Assembly: GCA_965204925.1 (NCBI GenBank)
Contig: OZ242021.1
Coordinates: 868,001 to 932,000, forward strand
Reading direction: 5' to 3'
DNA: 64,000 nucleotides
DNA from: G963663315 sp965204925
GTDB taxonomy: Bacteria > Pseudomonadota > Gammaproteobacteria > Arenicellales > Poriferihabitantaceae
A program made the position numbers and the translations under genes. The notes below the pieces were generated by a model, which saw only the letters and a list, made by a program, of their open reading frames with translations, did not search any database and was not told where the DNA came from. This document shows positions 28,501-35,479 of the stretch, in pieces. Position 1 is the first letter of the stretch. Each line of letters begins with the position of its first letter.

Positions 28501-31406
28501 GGAATTCCCAGCCGGTGATTCTGGCGTTCCCCGGGTCGGTCCAGACGAGCGTCACCCGCGCGTTGCCCGCGCGTCGCGCTGAGCCCCGTCGGCTGGGCGG
28601 GCAGGGGCGGCAGGGGCGTCAGCGACGCCACTGCCGACACCGGGCCGGGGCCAGCGCTGTTCACCGCGCGGACTCTGAAAGCGTGGACGACGCCGTAGGA
28701 CCCGAATACACCAATGGCCACTCTCCCGGGGACGGAAAAGTCGGTGTCCGGGTCGTTCCGCGGGATGGGCAACCAGCGCCCGAAGTCGCGGCCGCCCCGC
28801 CGCAGCTGGACTTCCCAGCGGGTGATGCCGGCATCACCCGGATCGTCCCAGGAGAGTGTCAGCCCTTCGTTGTCCGCGGTCATGCGGACGCCGGTCGGCG
28901 CGGCCGGCAGCGGCAGCGGCGTCGCCGCCTGCGCGGACGATGCGGCGCCGGCGCCGATGTCGTTCACCGCGCGAACCTTGAAGGCGTACGCGGCGCCGTT
29001 GGTCAGGTTCGTCACCACGTGGCTGGTGGTGGCGGGGCCGGAACCGGCGATGGGCAGCCAGCGCCCGAAGGGGCCGCTGCCGCCCGTGCGCTGCTGGACT
29101 TCCCAGCGGGTGATGCTGGCGTCGTTCGGGTTGTCCCAGGAAAGCGTGACCTGCGCGTTGCCCGCGGTGGCGCTGAAGCCCGTCGGCGCGGCGGGCGGGA
29201 CTTCGTCGTTGACGATGGTCAGCGTCATCGAGTCTCCGGTCCAGCCATCGGCAGTGGGCGTCGCCTTCAGCACGATGGTCTCGTCCGGTTCGATAGTCCT
29301 GTCGCCCAGAATGGCGATTTCAAACCTGCCGTTACTCTGGCCGGCGTCGATAATGACCAGAGGGGAAACAGGCCAGCACATGTCCGCGTCAGTCGGATTC
29401 GGCGTCGTGCAACTTGTCCCGCCCCGGGTAACCGGGCTCTGCTTCGCCGTCGAGGCGCTGCCGAACTTGAACACGACGGCGAGCCCTCCAGATCCTCCTA
29501 GTGAAACCCCTTCGCCGCTAGCCGCCGGCGCCGGCTCGCCCAGGATGATGTCGATGGAGACACGCTTCGTGCCGTCATTCCCCTCCGTGATTCGGGCGCC
29601 GTCGGGCGCCAGGGTGATGTGCTTGCCCGACCGGGTCGGCAACGTGATCACATCGTCCGACTCGGCGCCGTCGCCGGCGGCGCTCACGGCGCGGATCCTG
29701 AACGCGTAGAACGTTCCGTTGTTCAGTTTCGTCACCACGTGACGGGCGGTGGCGGCGCCGGAACCGGCGATGCGCTTCCAGGGCGTCCAGGCGGGGTTGC
29801 GACTGACGCGCGCCTGCTGCTGAATCTCCCAGTGAGTGATGTCGGGATTCCGCGGATTTTCCCAGGTCAGGGTCACCTGCCCGTCGCCCGGCGTCTCCAC
29901 GATGTTCGTCGGCTTCAGAGGCGGGTCGTCCTCGGTCACGTTCACCGTGACCGAGCTGATCCTCACGCCATCGTAGTCGCCGCCCTCGGCGCGGTGGATC
30001 AGCGTCACCGCGGGGTCCGTCTTCGCGTCGCCGTCCTCGGCCGCCGATACCGTCACCGTCTGCTCGGTGCGCCAGTCCGCGGGCGTGAAGGTCAGCTGCG
30101 ACGGAATCGCCCTTACGTCGCCCAGGTCGCCGTCCGCCAGCACGCTCACGGTCACGTCGTCCGACGGTTCGGAGTCGAGCACGAGCGTGTACTCGCCCGA
30201 GCCGCCCTCGGCGATCGTCAGTTCGGAAACCGACACGGTCACCCCCGCCGTGTCGTTCTCCGTTACGGTCACCTCGACGGAAGGGATGGCCACGCGGTCC
30301 AGCCCGCCGCCCTGGGCGCCGTGGGTCAGCGTCACCAGAGCTTCCGTCACCGCGTCGTCGTCCTCGGCCGCCGATACCGTCACCGTCTGCGCCGCGCCGT
30401 AGTTCCGCGGCGTGAAGGTGAGCGACGCCGGATCCACCGTCACGTCGCCCGACGCTCCCGTGATCGTCACGGTCACGTCCTCCGCCGGCGCGGCGTCCAG
30501 CTTCACCGTGTACGTGCCGCTGCCGCCTTCCGGCACCGTCAGGGAGGACTTCGAGACCGTCACCCCGAGCGGCGTTGCCGTGACTTCGCTGGAGACCGCG
30601 CCGTCGCCGGCGGCATTTATCGCACGCACCCGGAATTTGTAGGCGGTGCCGCTGGTCAGGTTCTCCACCGTATGGCTGGTGGCGCTGGCGTTGGCGCCCG
30701 AGACGGTGTCCCATCCTCCGTAGTTGGAGGCGGTCGCCAACTTCGACTGCCAGGCCCAGCCGGTGACGGCCTGTTGAGTCGACGCCAGATTCCAGGTCAG
30801 ATTGACCGAGCCGGCGCCCGGCTGGGCGCGCAACCCCTGAGGAGCGGAGGGGGGGCCGGCCCAGACGATACGCCTCGGATTCTCCGCCTCGCCGGCAACG
30901 CCGCTATTGAGCGCCCGGATACGAAAATCGTGCGGGCCGCCCACGGAAGGGCTGAACCGAAAAGAAAAGTCAAACTCCTGCGAGAGACTCTCGTTGTTCC
31001 GTATGCTCTCGGTGGACAAGGTCTGCCAGGAAGAAGGCCACCCGGCGCTGGCGTCCTTGATCTGGTACTCCATCCCGGTGATGTTTCCGCAGCTAGTTCT
31101 GATCGTGACATCCGCCGTGAAGTCCGGGCCGACACCGGCGGGGATGGCGTCCAGCCAGGGTTGGCAGGGCGCCTTCTGGGGCGTCGCCGACACCGAGGCG
31201 GACACCGTGCCGAGCTGGTTGCCGATCGCCGCGCGCACCTTGAAGCTGTAGCGCACTCCGTTGCGCAGTCTCTCCACCGTATGGCTTGTCGTCGAAGCGC
31301 CGGAATCGTCGATCTTCATCCAGTCGCCCGGGCCGCTCTCGTCGGTCTGCTCGTACTCCCAGCGCGTGATGAAGGAATTCCCGGGGTCGGTCCAAGACAA
31401 CGTCAC
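25176..31406 (-). CDS. Giant surface protein, middle segment (FnIII and Calx-beta modules)
   Basis: A 2076-codon frame starting MTLSWTDPGN that continues the giant protein after the first frame break. It contains at least ten fibronectin III domains of the form PTGFSA...VTLSW(D/N)NP...TRWEVQQ..., interleaved with Calx-beta-like domains (GVTVSKSSLTVPEGGSG, VTVTENDTAGVTV). It ends out of frame at 25176 after SVAS-like sequence of a Calx domain; the same module at 20.9-21.1 kb has one more base at the matching position (near 25215). Between about 28480 and 28590 the frame also slips and recovers, giving the non-FnIII stretch beginning RGQRAGDARLDRP. Confidence 0.85.
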   Translation of the reverse strand: MTLSWTDPGNSFITRWEYEQTDESGPGDWMKIDDSGASTTSHTVERLRNGVRYSFKVRAAIGNQLGTVSASVSATPQKAPCQPWLDAIPAGVGPDFTADVTIRTSCGNITGMEYQIKDASAGWPSSWQTLSTESIRNNESLSQEFDFSFRFSPSVGGPHDFRIRALNSGVAGEAENPRRIVWAGPPSAPQGLRAQPGAGSVNLTWNLASTQQAVTGWAWQSKLATASNYGGWDTVSGANASATSHTVENLTSGTAYKFRVRAINAAGDGAVSSEVTATPLGVTVSKSSLTVPEGGSGTYTVKLDAAPAEDVTVTITGASGDVTVDPASLTFTPRNYGAAQTVTVSAAEDDDAVTEALVTLTHGAQGGGLDRVAIPSVEVTVTENDTAGVTVSVSELTIAEGGSGEYTLVLDSEPSDDVTVSVLADGDLGDVRAIPSQLTFTPADWRTEQTVTVSAAEDGDAKTDPAVTLIHRAEGGDYDGVRISSVTVNVTEDDPPLKPTNIVETPGDGQVTLTWENPRNPDITHWEIQQQARVSRNPAWTPWKRIAGSGAATARHVVTKLNNGTFYAFRIRAVSAAGDGAESDDVITLPTRSGKHITLAPDGARITEGNDGTKRVSIDIILGEPAPAASGEGVSLGGSGGLAVVFKFGSASTAKQSPVTRGGTSCTTPNPTDADMCWPVSPLVIIDAGQSNGRFEIAILGDRTIEPDETIVLKATPTADGWTGDSMTLTIVNDEVPPAAPTGFSATAGNAQVTLSWDNPNDASITRWEVQQRTGGSGPFGRWLPIAGSGPATTSHVVTNLTNGAAYAFKVRAVNDIGAGAASSAQAATPLPLPAAPTGVRMTADNEGLTLSWDDPGDAGITRWEVQLRRGGRDFGRWLPIPRNDPDTDFSVPGRVAIGVFGSYGVVHAFRVRAVNSAGPGPVSAVASLTPLPPLPAQPTGLSATRGQRAGDARLDRPGERQNHRLGIPAEDGRRRLFGPWLPISGSSASTTRHVVTNLNNGVAYAFKVRAVNIAGPGPASAEATATLQSLAPAAPTGFSAFGSNRKVTLLWNNPDNPSITRWEVQQKTGSTGSYGGWNPISSSSASTTRHVVTNLVNGTPYAFKVRAVNTAGNGAESPEQTATPAAVPDRPTGFRAQPDFGSVILTWDNPSDAAITAWGVRYGPAERELQDSDWKTIQGSNASTTRHVVRPLAPGFAFRFQIRAVRGRALGPASAELRVTVPQRGVTVSTPLLKVDEGGTGSYTLTLETAPLGNFVEIEVAVFPESDVVRVSPTVLGFTSANWTRPQTVMVTAAADEDAVADPDVTLTHTPAGGGYDEVAIDSVTVAVTETTPILQLLTDPDPVAEGTAISLTVTSDKARTGRLPVSLTLSARGASGIDANDIPDGLDPRSFNAEFGQNASRTGTVTIPTSADTNVEGVETYTVTLNDAAGYAVGSDVTANGTLSDPIPEPDVPTNLMLTVGDGEVKLTWNDPEDASIIRWEVQRKDGSNDWGGWTNIALTDLDTSVSGKLSWTAQNLKNGTEYRFRLRARNVGGAGGSLVTREVTPKKPPFVGTVTVEPTKLTIAEGSSGSYTMALDNQPPGDVTISIGLTASTLTLVNPDPSNTNLTFTPADWDTPQTVTMIAPKDANAVNEADTTILHAVTAGDYDTVIDNVTVSVTDTTPILQLLTNPLTVTEGTDISLEVTSDKAQTGTLSVNLTLAAQGAAGFTADDISGTLGPRNFDAVFGATPSLTGTVTIPTSSDSTNESAETYRITLNDTDDYELGADKTADGTLNDGGSKPVSVPATVTVTEGMDSNATVQITTTEAFGEAVTFNVSYGSTSATSDVDAKGAGDPSAGDYDNDKATSVAFGASDTTKDIAVPITDDDLDESDETFTVTIAPAAALPTGFALGASVTTVTIKDDDASPVLTAIADVSYTVGQTVDITAAATDADGDSVSYKWSRKEGETTPALPDGTALNQAQLTFTTTAAGTYTMTVTANDGNGNTGNTDTEEVVITVTPAPISLSIADASASEDTGTLSFTVTASSAPSAEVTFNYTVTQETADTAVEDTDFTAVTTAASGPSRPTRRRPRSR

Positions 31407-31881
31407 CTGCGCATCGCCCGGCGTGGCCTTGACGCCCGTCGGCGCCGCGGGGGGAGGGGGGTACCGGAGTCGCCGTTAATGTCCCGGACCGGAGGTTAGC
31501 TACGCAGCAGCCCTCAATATAGAACGTGTACTCCACATTGTTGGTAAGCCCAGTGACGGTATGCGTCAGCGTCTGGTTGCCATTCCAGCTGCTCTGCCAT
31601 TTGAACCTATGCGCGGACCAAGCGCTCTTGGAGCTTTCCTTCCATCGAAGCGTGGCATATGAATCAGGACCGGCGCCCAAATGCTGCCAACTCACCCTGA
31701 CCTGTCCATCGCCCGGGGTGGCCGTGCCGTTCACCCATCTCGCATGGGCGGCCTGCGGCGCGAAGGCGGCGCCCAGCGCGAGCAGCGCAACGGCGGCGAG
31801 CGCCAGGCGCGCCGAGGTGGTATTGACGCGGCGGGAAGAGCGGAGCCGCAGCCAGCGGGCCGCCCACCGGAGCGCGCCCAT
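31093..31881 (-). CDS. Giant surface protein, N-terminal segment with signal peptide
   Basis: The ATG at 31881 starts a basic region (MGALRWAARWLRLRSSRR), then a hydrophobic core LALAAVALLALGAAFAPQ and an AHA cleavage site: a Sec signal peptide. A first FnIII domain follows (DGQVRVSWQHLGAG to SGTLTATPVPP). The frame then breaks at a C6-T-C6 tract (plus-strand G6AG6, 31449-31461); beyond it this frame is non-protein-like until its stop at 31093, while the FnIII sequence continues one frame over. A GTG at 31956 would add 25 residues before the signal peptide and is less likely. The ATG overlaps the stop of a short upstream frame as TGATG. Confidence 0.75.
   Translation of the reverse strand: MGALRWAARWLRLRSSRRVNTTSARLALAAVALLALGAAFAPQAAHARWVNGTATPGDGQVRVSWQHLGAGPDSYATLRWKESSKSAWSAHRFKWQSSWNGNQTLTHTVTGLTNNVEYTFYIEGCCVANLRSGTLTATPVPPSPRGADGRQGHAGRCAGDVVLDRPREFLHHALGVRADRRERPGRLDEDRRFRRFDDKPYGGETAQRSALQLQGARGDRQPARHGVRLGVGDAPEGALPTLAGRHPRRCRPGLHGGCHDQN
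31449..31461 (-). repeat. C6-T-C6 homopolymer tract at a frame break
   Basis: On the plus strand this reads GGGGGGAGGGGGG. It coincides with the first frame break in the giant gene, about 140 codons from the start: removing one C (or adding two) would join the signal-peptide frame to the FnIII frame. It may be a slippage site, a real mutation or a sequencing error. Confidence 0.7.
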
Positions 31882-32084
31882 CAGCACAGCCCCGCGTTCG
31901 GAATTTGCGGGGCGCGAACCGTCCGGCGGCAGCGCCGCGCTGCACGCCAGCCGCACATCGCCCCATCGCTTGCGCTAATCTGAGCTTCACGGGGTATTGA
32001 AGCGAGTCTCCCGAGGGCGCCCACCGGATCAGCCCCGCGCCCGGATGCTGAATCCTCGAAAAGGGGGGGGGGGGGTAGAAGCAT
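31881..32084 (-). CDS. Possible leader ORF containing a C13 tract, overlapping the giant-gene start
   Basis: A 67-codon frame from ATG 32084 (MLLPPPPLFEDSASG...) whose Pro run is encoded by a 13-C tract. It ends in TGA that overlaps the giant gene's ATG as TGATG, so translation could be coupled. No good ribosome site precedes it and the peptide resembles no known family, so it may be non-coding leader. With other tract lengths the frame would end early (near 32030) or run past the giant start. Confidence 0.25.
   Translation of the reverse strand: MLLPPPPLFEDSASGRGADPVGALGRLASIPREAQISASDGAMCGWRAARRCRRTVRAPQIPNAGLC
32063..32075. repeat. Poly-G tract (G13) in the giant-gene leader
   Basis: Thirteen consecutive G on the plus strand (C13 on the sense strand of the giant gene), about 180 bases upstream of its ATG at 31881 and downstream of the TATAAT at 32111-32116. 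Such tracts mutate in length by slipped-strand mispairing. Confidence 0.95.
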
Positions 32085-32110
32085 GTGGGTGAACCGTCGC
32101 GCTGACACTG

Positions 32111-32116
32111 ATTATA
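32111..32116 (-). promoter_or_regulatory. Candidate -10 box for the giant surface gene
   Basis: A perfect TATAAT on the minus strand (ATTATA on plus), 230 bases upstream of the giant-gene ATG. No good -35 hexamer is visible 16-18 bases further upstream, so this is tentative. The rest of 31957-32210 holds the C13 tract and no other recognised gene. Confidence 0.35.
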
Positions 32117-32210
32117 GCCTCGTTACGAGGGTGAAGTTTGGAAGACGTAAACGAATACTACGACATTCGGCGCATCGTTATCAAGAGCATGTCCAGGTTC
32201 GAGCGGAGTT

Positions 32211-32789
32211 TTATGGCGCGCCGGAAGCGGGCCGGGTTTGCAGATAGTCGAGCAAGGCGCCATAGGCGGGGAGGAACAAGACAACCGATACGACAATCTT
32301 GAAGCATAAATCCACGGTCGCAACCGCAAACCAGTTGCCTGCCATGAATTGATCGGCCGAGCGGTGGAACGCAACTCCGAAAAAGGTATAGGTGTCGATA
32401 ATATTGGCGGCCAATGTCGAGATCAGGGGCGCCGGCCACCACGCCCGCGCCCTTTTCCGTATTTTCTGGAATACCGCAATGTCCAGTAACTGTCCGACCA
32501 GATAGGCAGCGCCGCTGGCCATTCCAATTCGCCAGTCTGCCATCAGGGCGCTTGCCAGTATGGCCGGAATATAGGCCAGACCAACTACAATGCGGGCATT
32601 GTACGGGTTGGACAGACGAACGGTCAGGTCGGTAGCCAGTATGACGACGGGAAAAACAAACATGGCCCAAGTGAACGTATATCCAGCGAATGCGCCGGTA
32701 AACTGCACCATGTAGTTCGACAGCGCGATGATGACGACATGGAACAGGACCAGCCGGATAACCAGACGCCGGTCGCTATCCGCGGGCAT
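32211..32789 (-). CDS. yhhQ: YhhQ/VUT family queuosine-precursor transporter
   Basis: A 192-residue membrane protein with about six helices. It shows the VUT-family features: FVFPVVILATDLTVRLSNPYNAR and an ANIIDTYTFFGVAF segment near residue 128. Known members import 7-cyano-7-deazaguanine for queuosine synthesis across the inner membrane. It lies 59 bases downstream of tRNA-Leu, on the same strand. The assignment rests on family resemblance. Confidence 0.88.
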   Translation of the reverse strand: MPADSDRRLVIRLVLFHVVIIALSNYMVQFTGAFAGYTFTWAMFVFPVVILATDLTVRLSNPYNARIVVGLAYIPAILASALMADWRIGMASGAAYLVGQLLDIAVFQKIRKRARAWWPAPLISTLAANIIDTYTFFGVAFHRSADQFMAGNWFAVATVDLCFKIVVSVVLFLPAYGALLDYLQTRPASGAP

Positions 32790-32848
32790 GGGTTTGTCTT
32801 TCAGGATTGGCCTTCAGGATAAGCTGGATTTGCCCGGAGCTTGTCAGC

Positions 32849-32933
32849 TGGTGCCGAAGGAGGGACTCGAACCCTCACGCCGTGAAGCACAGCCCCCTCA
32901 AGACTGCGTGTCTGCCAGTTCCACCACTTCGGC
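32849..32933 (-). tRNA. tRNA-Leu (GAG anticodon)
   Basis: The minus strand folds as a class II tRNA: acceptor GCCGAAG pairing with CTTCGGC, anticodon loop TTGAGGG with GAG, a long variable arm, T-loop GGTTCGAGTCC, discriminator A and an encoded CCA end. It directly follows secG, as in many gamma- and betaproteobacteria, where nuoA normally comes next; here yhhQ, the giant gene and upp intervene. Confidence 0.96.
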
Positions 32934-32943
32934 TGTTTGTGTT

Positions 32944-33336
32944 TTATTCTTGCGGTACGGCGGGCACGGCGGGCACATCAGCCTCCCCGGTTTCCGTCGA
33001 TGTCTCCTGCGCTTCAGTTTCAGGGCTGGTTACCGCCGTCTCATCAACCTGTTCATCCGTCTGGTTGATGACAGACCCACCCAGTATGCTGGCGTTTTCA
33101 CCCTGCCGCGTGTACAGGTATGCCAATACCAGACTGGTAATAAAAAATACGGTGACCAGAGCGGAAGTCGCGCGGCTCAGGAAGTTGGCTGAACCTCTGG
33201 CGCCAAACAGTGATTGCGAAGAACCGCCCCCGAACGCCGCGCCCATTTCCGAACCTTTACCCTGTTGCAGCAACACCAGCACGACGATGGTAACCACGAT
33301 AATCAAATGAACCACCAGTAAGAGATTAGAAACCAT
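32944..33336 (-). CDS. secG: Preprotein translocase subunit SecG
   Basis: A 130-residue protein with two transmembrane helices flanking the SecG signature QQGKGSEMGAAFGGGSSQSLFG. SecG assists the SecYEG channel in protein export at the inner membrane. The C-terminal ~50 residues are a low-complexity Glu/Val/Pro tail typical of proteobacterial SecG. The start overlaps the end of tpiA by 11 bases. Confidence 0.96.
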   Translation of the reverse strand: MVSNLLLVVHLIIVVTIVVLVLLQQGKGSEMGAAFGGGSSQSLFGARGSANFLSRATSALVTVFFITSLVLAYLYTRQGENASILGGSVINQTDEQVDETAVTSPETEAQETSTETGEADVPAVPAVPQE

Positions 33337-34156
33337 AATTTGTATATTGTCTTTCCGTTTTGCCCGGACTGCCCTGTATTGCCAAGGCTGCCCGGTAAAT
33401 ACAGAGGAAGTCTTTCGCCTTCAATGCGGCGCCCCCGATCAGGCCGCCGTCAATATCCGGCCCGGCAAGTAATTCACTTGCGTTGTCCGGCTTCATGCTG
33501 CCGCCATACAGGATACGGCAGCCTTCAGCGATATCGGCATCGTGCCGGGCAAGTTGCCGGCGAATCAATTGATGGACCAGCCACGCCTGTTGCGGTGTTG
33601 CACTGAGCCCGGTACCGATCGCCCAGACCGGCTCATAGGCAATCACGATATTCCTGAATTGCCCAATGCCGACCGTGTCAATCACCGTCTGTACCTGGCG
33701 TTGTACCACTTGTCCGGTCGCGCCCGATTCCCGTTCTGACCGGGTTTCACCGACGCACAATATCGCGACCAGTCCATCGCTAACCGCGCGCCCTGTCTTG
33801 TCCGCCACCATCTGGTCCGATTCGCCGCACAGGGCGCGGCGCTCGGAATGGCCGAGGATAACATGACTGCATCCGCAATCCAGCAGCATGGTTGAGGAAA
33901 TCTGTCCGGTAAAAGCGCCATTTCCACTCGCCGCCATGTCCTGGGCGCCCAGTTGACAGACACTGTCCCGAATGATCGCGCTCACCGTCGACAACAGCGT
34001 AAAGGGAGGACAGAGCAGAATATCGGGATTGCCTGCATTGGCGGCGTCATTCTCTTCCCGGTTGCGGGCGCCTGCGACAATATTTTCACATATGGCTCTG
34101 GCCATGGCCTTGTCACCATTCATTTTCCAGTTGCCGGCGATCAGGGTTGTACGCAC
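33326..34156 (-). CDS. tpiA: Triosephosphate isomerase
   Basis: A 276-residue TIM-barrel enzyme interconverting DHAP and glyceraldehyde-3-phosphate. Visible motifs are GNWKMNG with the catalytic Lys11, LGHSERR with the catalytic His, AYEPVWAIGTG with the catalytic Glu, GGSMKP and GLIGGAALK for phosphate binding. It is somewhat longer than the usual ~250 residues owing to an insert after residue 33 and a C-terminal tail that overlaps secG. Confidence 0.97.
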   Translation of the reverse strand: MRTTLIAGNWKMNGDKAMARAICENIVAGARNREENDAANAGNPDILLCPPFTLLSTVSAIIRDSVCQLGAQDMAASGNGAFTGQISSTMLLDCGCSHVILGHSERRALCGESDQMVADKTGRAVSDGLVAILCVGETRSERESGATGQVVQRQVQTVIDTVGIGQFRNIVIAYEPVWAIGTGLSATPQQAWLVHQLIRRQLARHDADIAEGCRILYGGSMKPDNASELLAGPDIDGGLIGGAALKAKDFLCIYRAALAIQGSPGKTERQYTNYGF

Positions 34157-34215
34157 GGTTCGCTTAAAGTCACGGGCAAAAATCGATCGGTATACGAAGA
34201 TGTTTCAGGGGCCGG

Positions 34216-34244
34216 ATATTACCGCCCATGACAACGTAAAGCAA
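34216..34244 (-). promoter_or_regulatory. Candidate sigma-70 promoter of tpiA
   Basis: On the minus strand TTGCTT (34239-34244) and TAATAT (34216-34221) are separated by 17 bases, about 60 bases upstream of the tpiA ATG. It is outside the mobile element that begins at 34289. Confidence 0.5.
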
Positions 34245-34279
34245 TCATATCCTGAACGTGTGCAGGCTCTCAAAGAAAA

Positions 34280-34288
34280 TCGGATCAT
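34280..34288. repeat. Target-site duplication, left copy
   Basis: TCGGATCAT directly abuts the left terminal repeat (CAGCAATTCCCGC). The same nine bases occur at 37722-37730, directly after the right terminal repeat. Confidence 0.85.
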
Positions 34289-34656
34289 CAGCAATTCCCG
34301 CTAAATCCGGGAAGCCAGTAAATTCGGGGGGTTGAAGGGGCTGGTAAACAATCTTTTCGCAGACTTTTCATGGAAAAGCGGTATGATGAAGGATTGTTTC
34401 TTCATAGTCGGAGGATACCATACCCAGGACCCTGTTTCGCAAGACCCTCAGCGCGCCGGGTCTGCTTCGTCGCGACGGCAGCGCTACCTGGTACCACCAG
34501 ATGCCAGGGGCGGCGCTGGTGCACCCGCAACACCGGGAGGTATTTCCGCTCGCCCCGGAGCCGGTCCTGCGGGCAGACGGGTCGCGCAAGAACGATTGCG
34601 AACGCAATGCCGCCAGGCGGCTGTTGCGGGATGTGCGACGAGAGCATCGGCGGCGG
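34289..34656 (+). mobile_element. IS copy 1, left end with internally deleted transposase
   Basis: Its left end matches that of the right-hand copy at 36323. A transposase start (TLFRKTLSAPGLLR) jumps directly to RDGSATWYHQMPGAALVHPQHR, lacking about 125 residues relative to the inferred full protein. It then stops matching the IS at about 34656, where group II intron sequence begins. It cannot encode an active transposase. Confidence 0.75.
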
Positions 34657-34661
34657 CGGAC

Positions 34662-35060
34662 CGGATACGGCAATCTGTACAGCGGGAACCGGGGGAGCGT
34701 CTGACGGCGCTTCTCCACCATGTCACGGCGGATGTGGCGGACACGGCGAGGTGGTTGGGAAGGGTGTTGAATGGCTGGCTGAACTACCATGCCGTACCAT
34801 CCTCTCTCCGATTCCTGGCTCGGTTCGTCTCCCGTCTGAAGCGATTGTGGCTGAAGGTATTGCGCCGCAGATCGCAAAAGGACCGCTTCGGGTGGCCGAC
34901 ATGGATCGCCTGACGGCGCATTACTGGCCCGGACTGGAAATCAGACATCCATGGCCGAGTCAACGTCTTGCCGTCAATGCCTTGTCAGGGCGACCCGGGG
35001 GAGGAGCCGGATGCGTCAGCGCGCATGTCCGGATCTGTGAGGGGGGACCGGGGTAACCCG
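34662..35060 (+). pseudogene. Group II intron reverse transcriptase/maturase, C-terminal relic
   Basis: The translation gives ARWLGRVLNGWLNYHAVPSS, then RLKRLWLKVLRRRSQKDRFGW, then after a frameshift near 34905 LTAHYWPGLEIRHPWPSQRL, the typical thumb/X-domain end of group II intron-encoded proteins. Downstream, around 35003-35036, the sequence starting GAGCCGGATGCG and ending CGCATGTCCGGATC resembles intron domain V, with the AGC triad but an altered loop. The 5' intron part and catalytic RT motifs are absent. Confidence 0.75.
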
Positions 35061-35325
35061 GTTCCCTGCCGCGATCGTGACCACGACACCCCTGCGTTTG
35101 CCGTGGCCTCGCTGCGGCGGTGGTGGAGCGCGTTGGGCAGGAAGCGTCATCCCGAGGCGCGCGAGTTGTTGATCACCGCCGATGCGGGCGGCAGCAACGG
35201 CGGTCGCGCCCGCCCGGAAGCGCCATCTGCAGCAGTTCGCTGACGGGACGCGCCTGCGCGTCCATGTCAGCCACTTCCCGCCAAGCACCCGCAACATGCC
35301 GTCAAGCAAAATTGGCCGAAATTAG
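35048..35325 (+). pseudogene. ISAzo13-type transposase relic
   Basis: Translation gives DTPAFAVASLRRWWSALGRK and HPEARELLITADAGGSNGGR, then after a frameshift near 35215 RKRHLQQFADGTRLRVHVSHFPPST, matching the middle of ISAzo13-family DDE transposases (the ADxGGSN block holds a catalytic Asp). Both ends are missing and the frame is broken, so it is inactive. Family assignment is from memory of the conserved blocks. Confidence 0.7.
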
Positions 35326-35358
35326 CGTGGGATCACCCTGCTTGATCACTTTGGAGTC

Positions 35359-35397
35359 TTGACAGCGGGGGGGGGGGGGGGGGGGGGGGGGTATAAG
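35359..35397 (+). promoter_or_regulatory. Candidate phase-variable promoter with G25 spacer
   Basis: A perfect -35 TTGACA (35359-35364) and a -10 TATAAG (35392-35397, five of six consensus) are separated by GC plus 25 consecutive G (35367-35391), a 27-bp spacer. The optimum is about 17 bp, which a G15 tract would give. The boxes lie 83-121 bases upstream of the RTX gene's ATG. This matches the design of slipped-strand phase-variable promoters such as Neisseria porA; as assembled the promoter would be predicted weak or off. Confidence 0.75.
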
Positions 35398-35479
35398 GGC
35401 AGGTCAGTCTGCCCGTACGCCTGAATACGGGGCGGCTGATCCCACGATGCAATTGAACAGTAACTGACAGGAGAGAAAC

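Noticed and set aside
31664..31990. 108-residue minus-strand frame overlapping the giant-gene start
   Set aside because: Arg/Gly/Ala-rich with no signal or domain; it is the +1 frame of the signal-peptide region.
35048..35325. Functional transposase or host gene between the group II relic and the RTX gene
   Set aside because: The conserved blocks lie in two different frames and both ends are missing.
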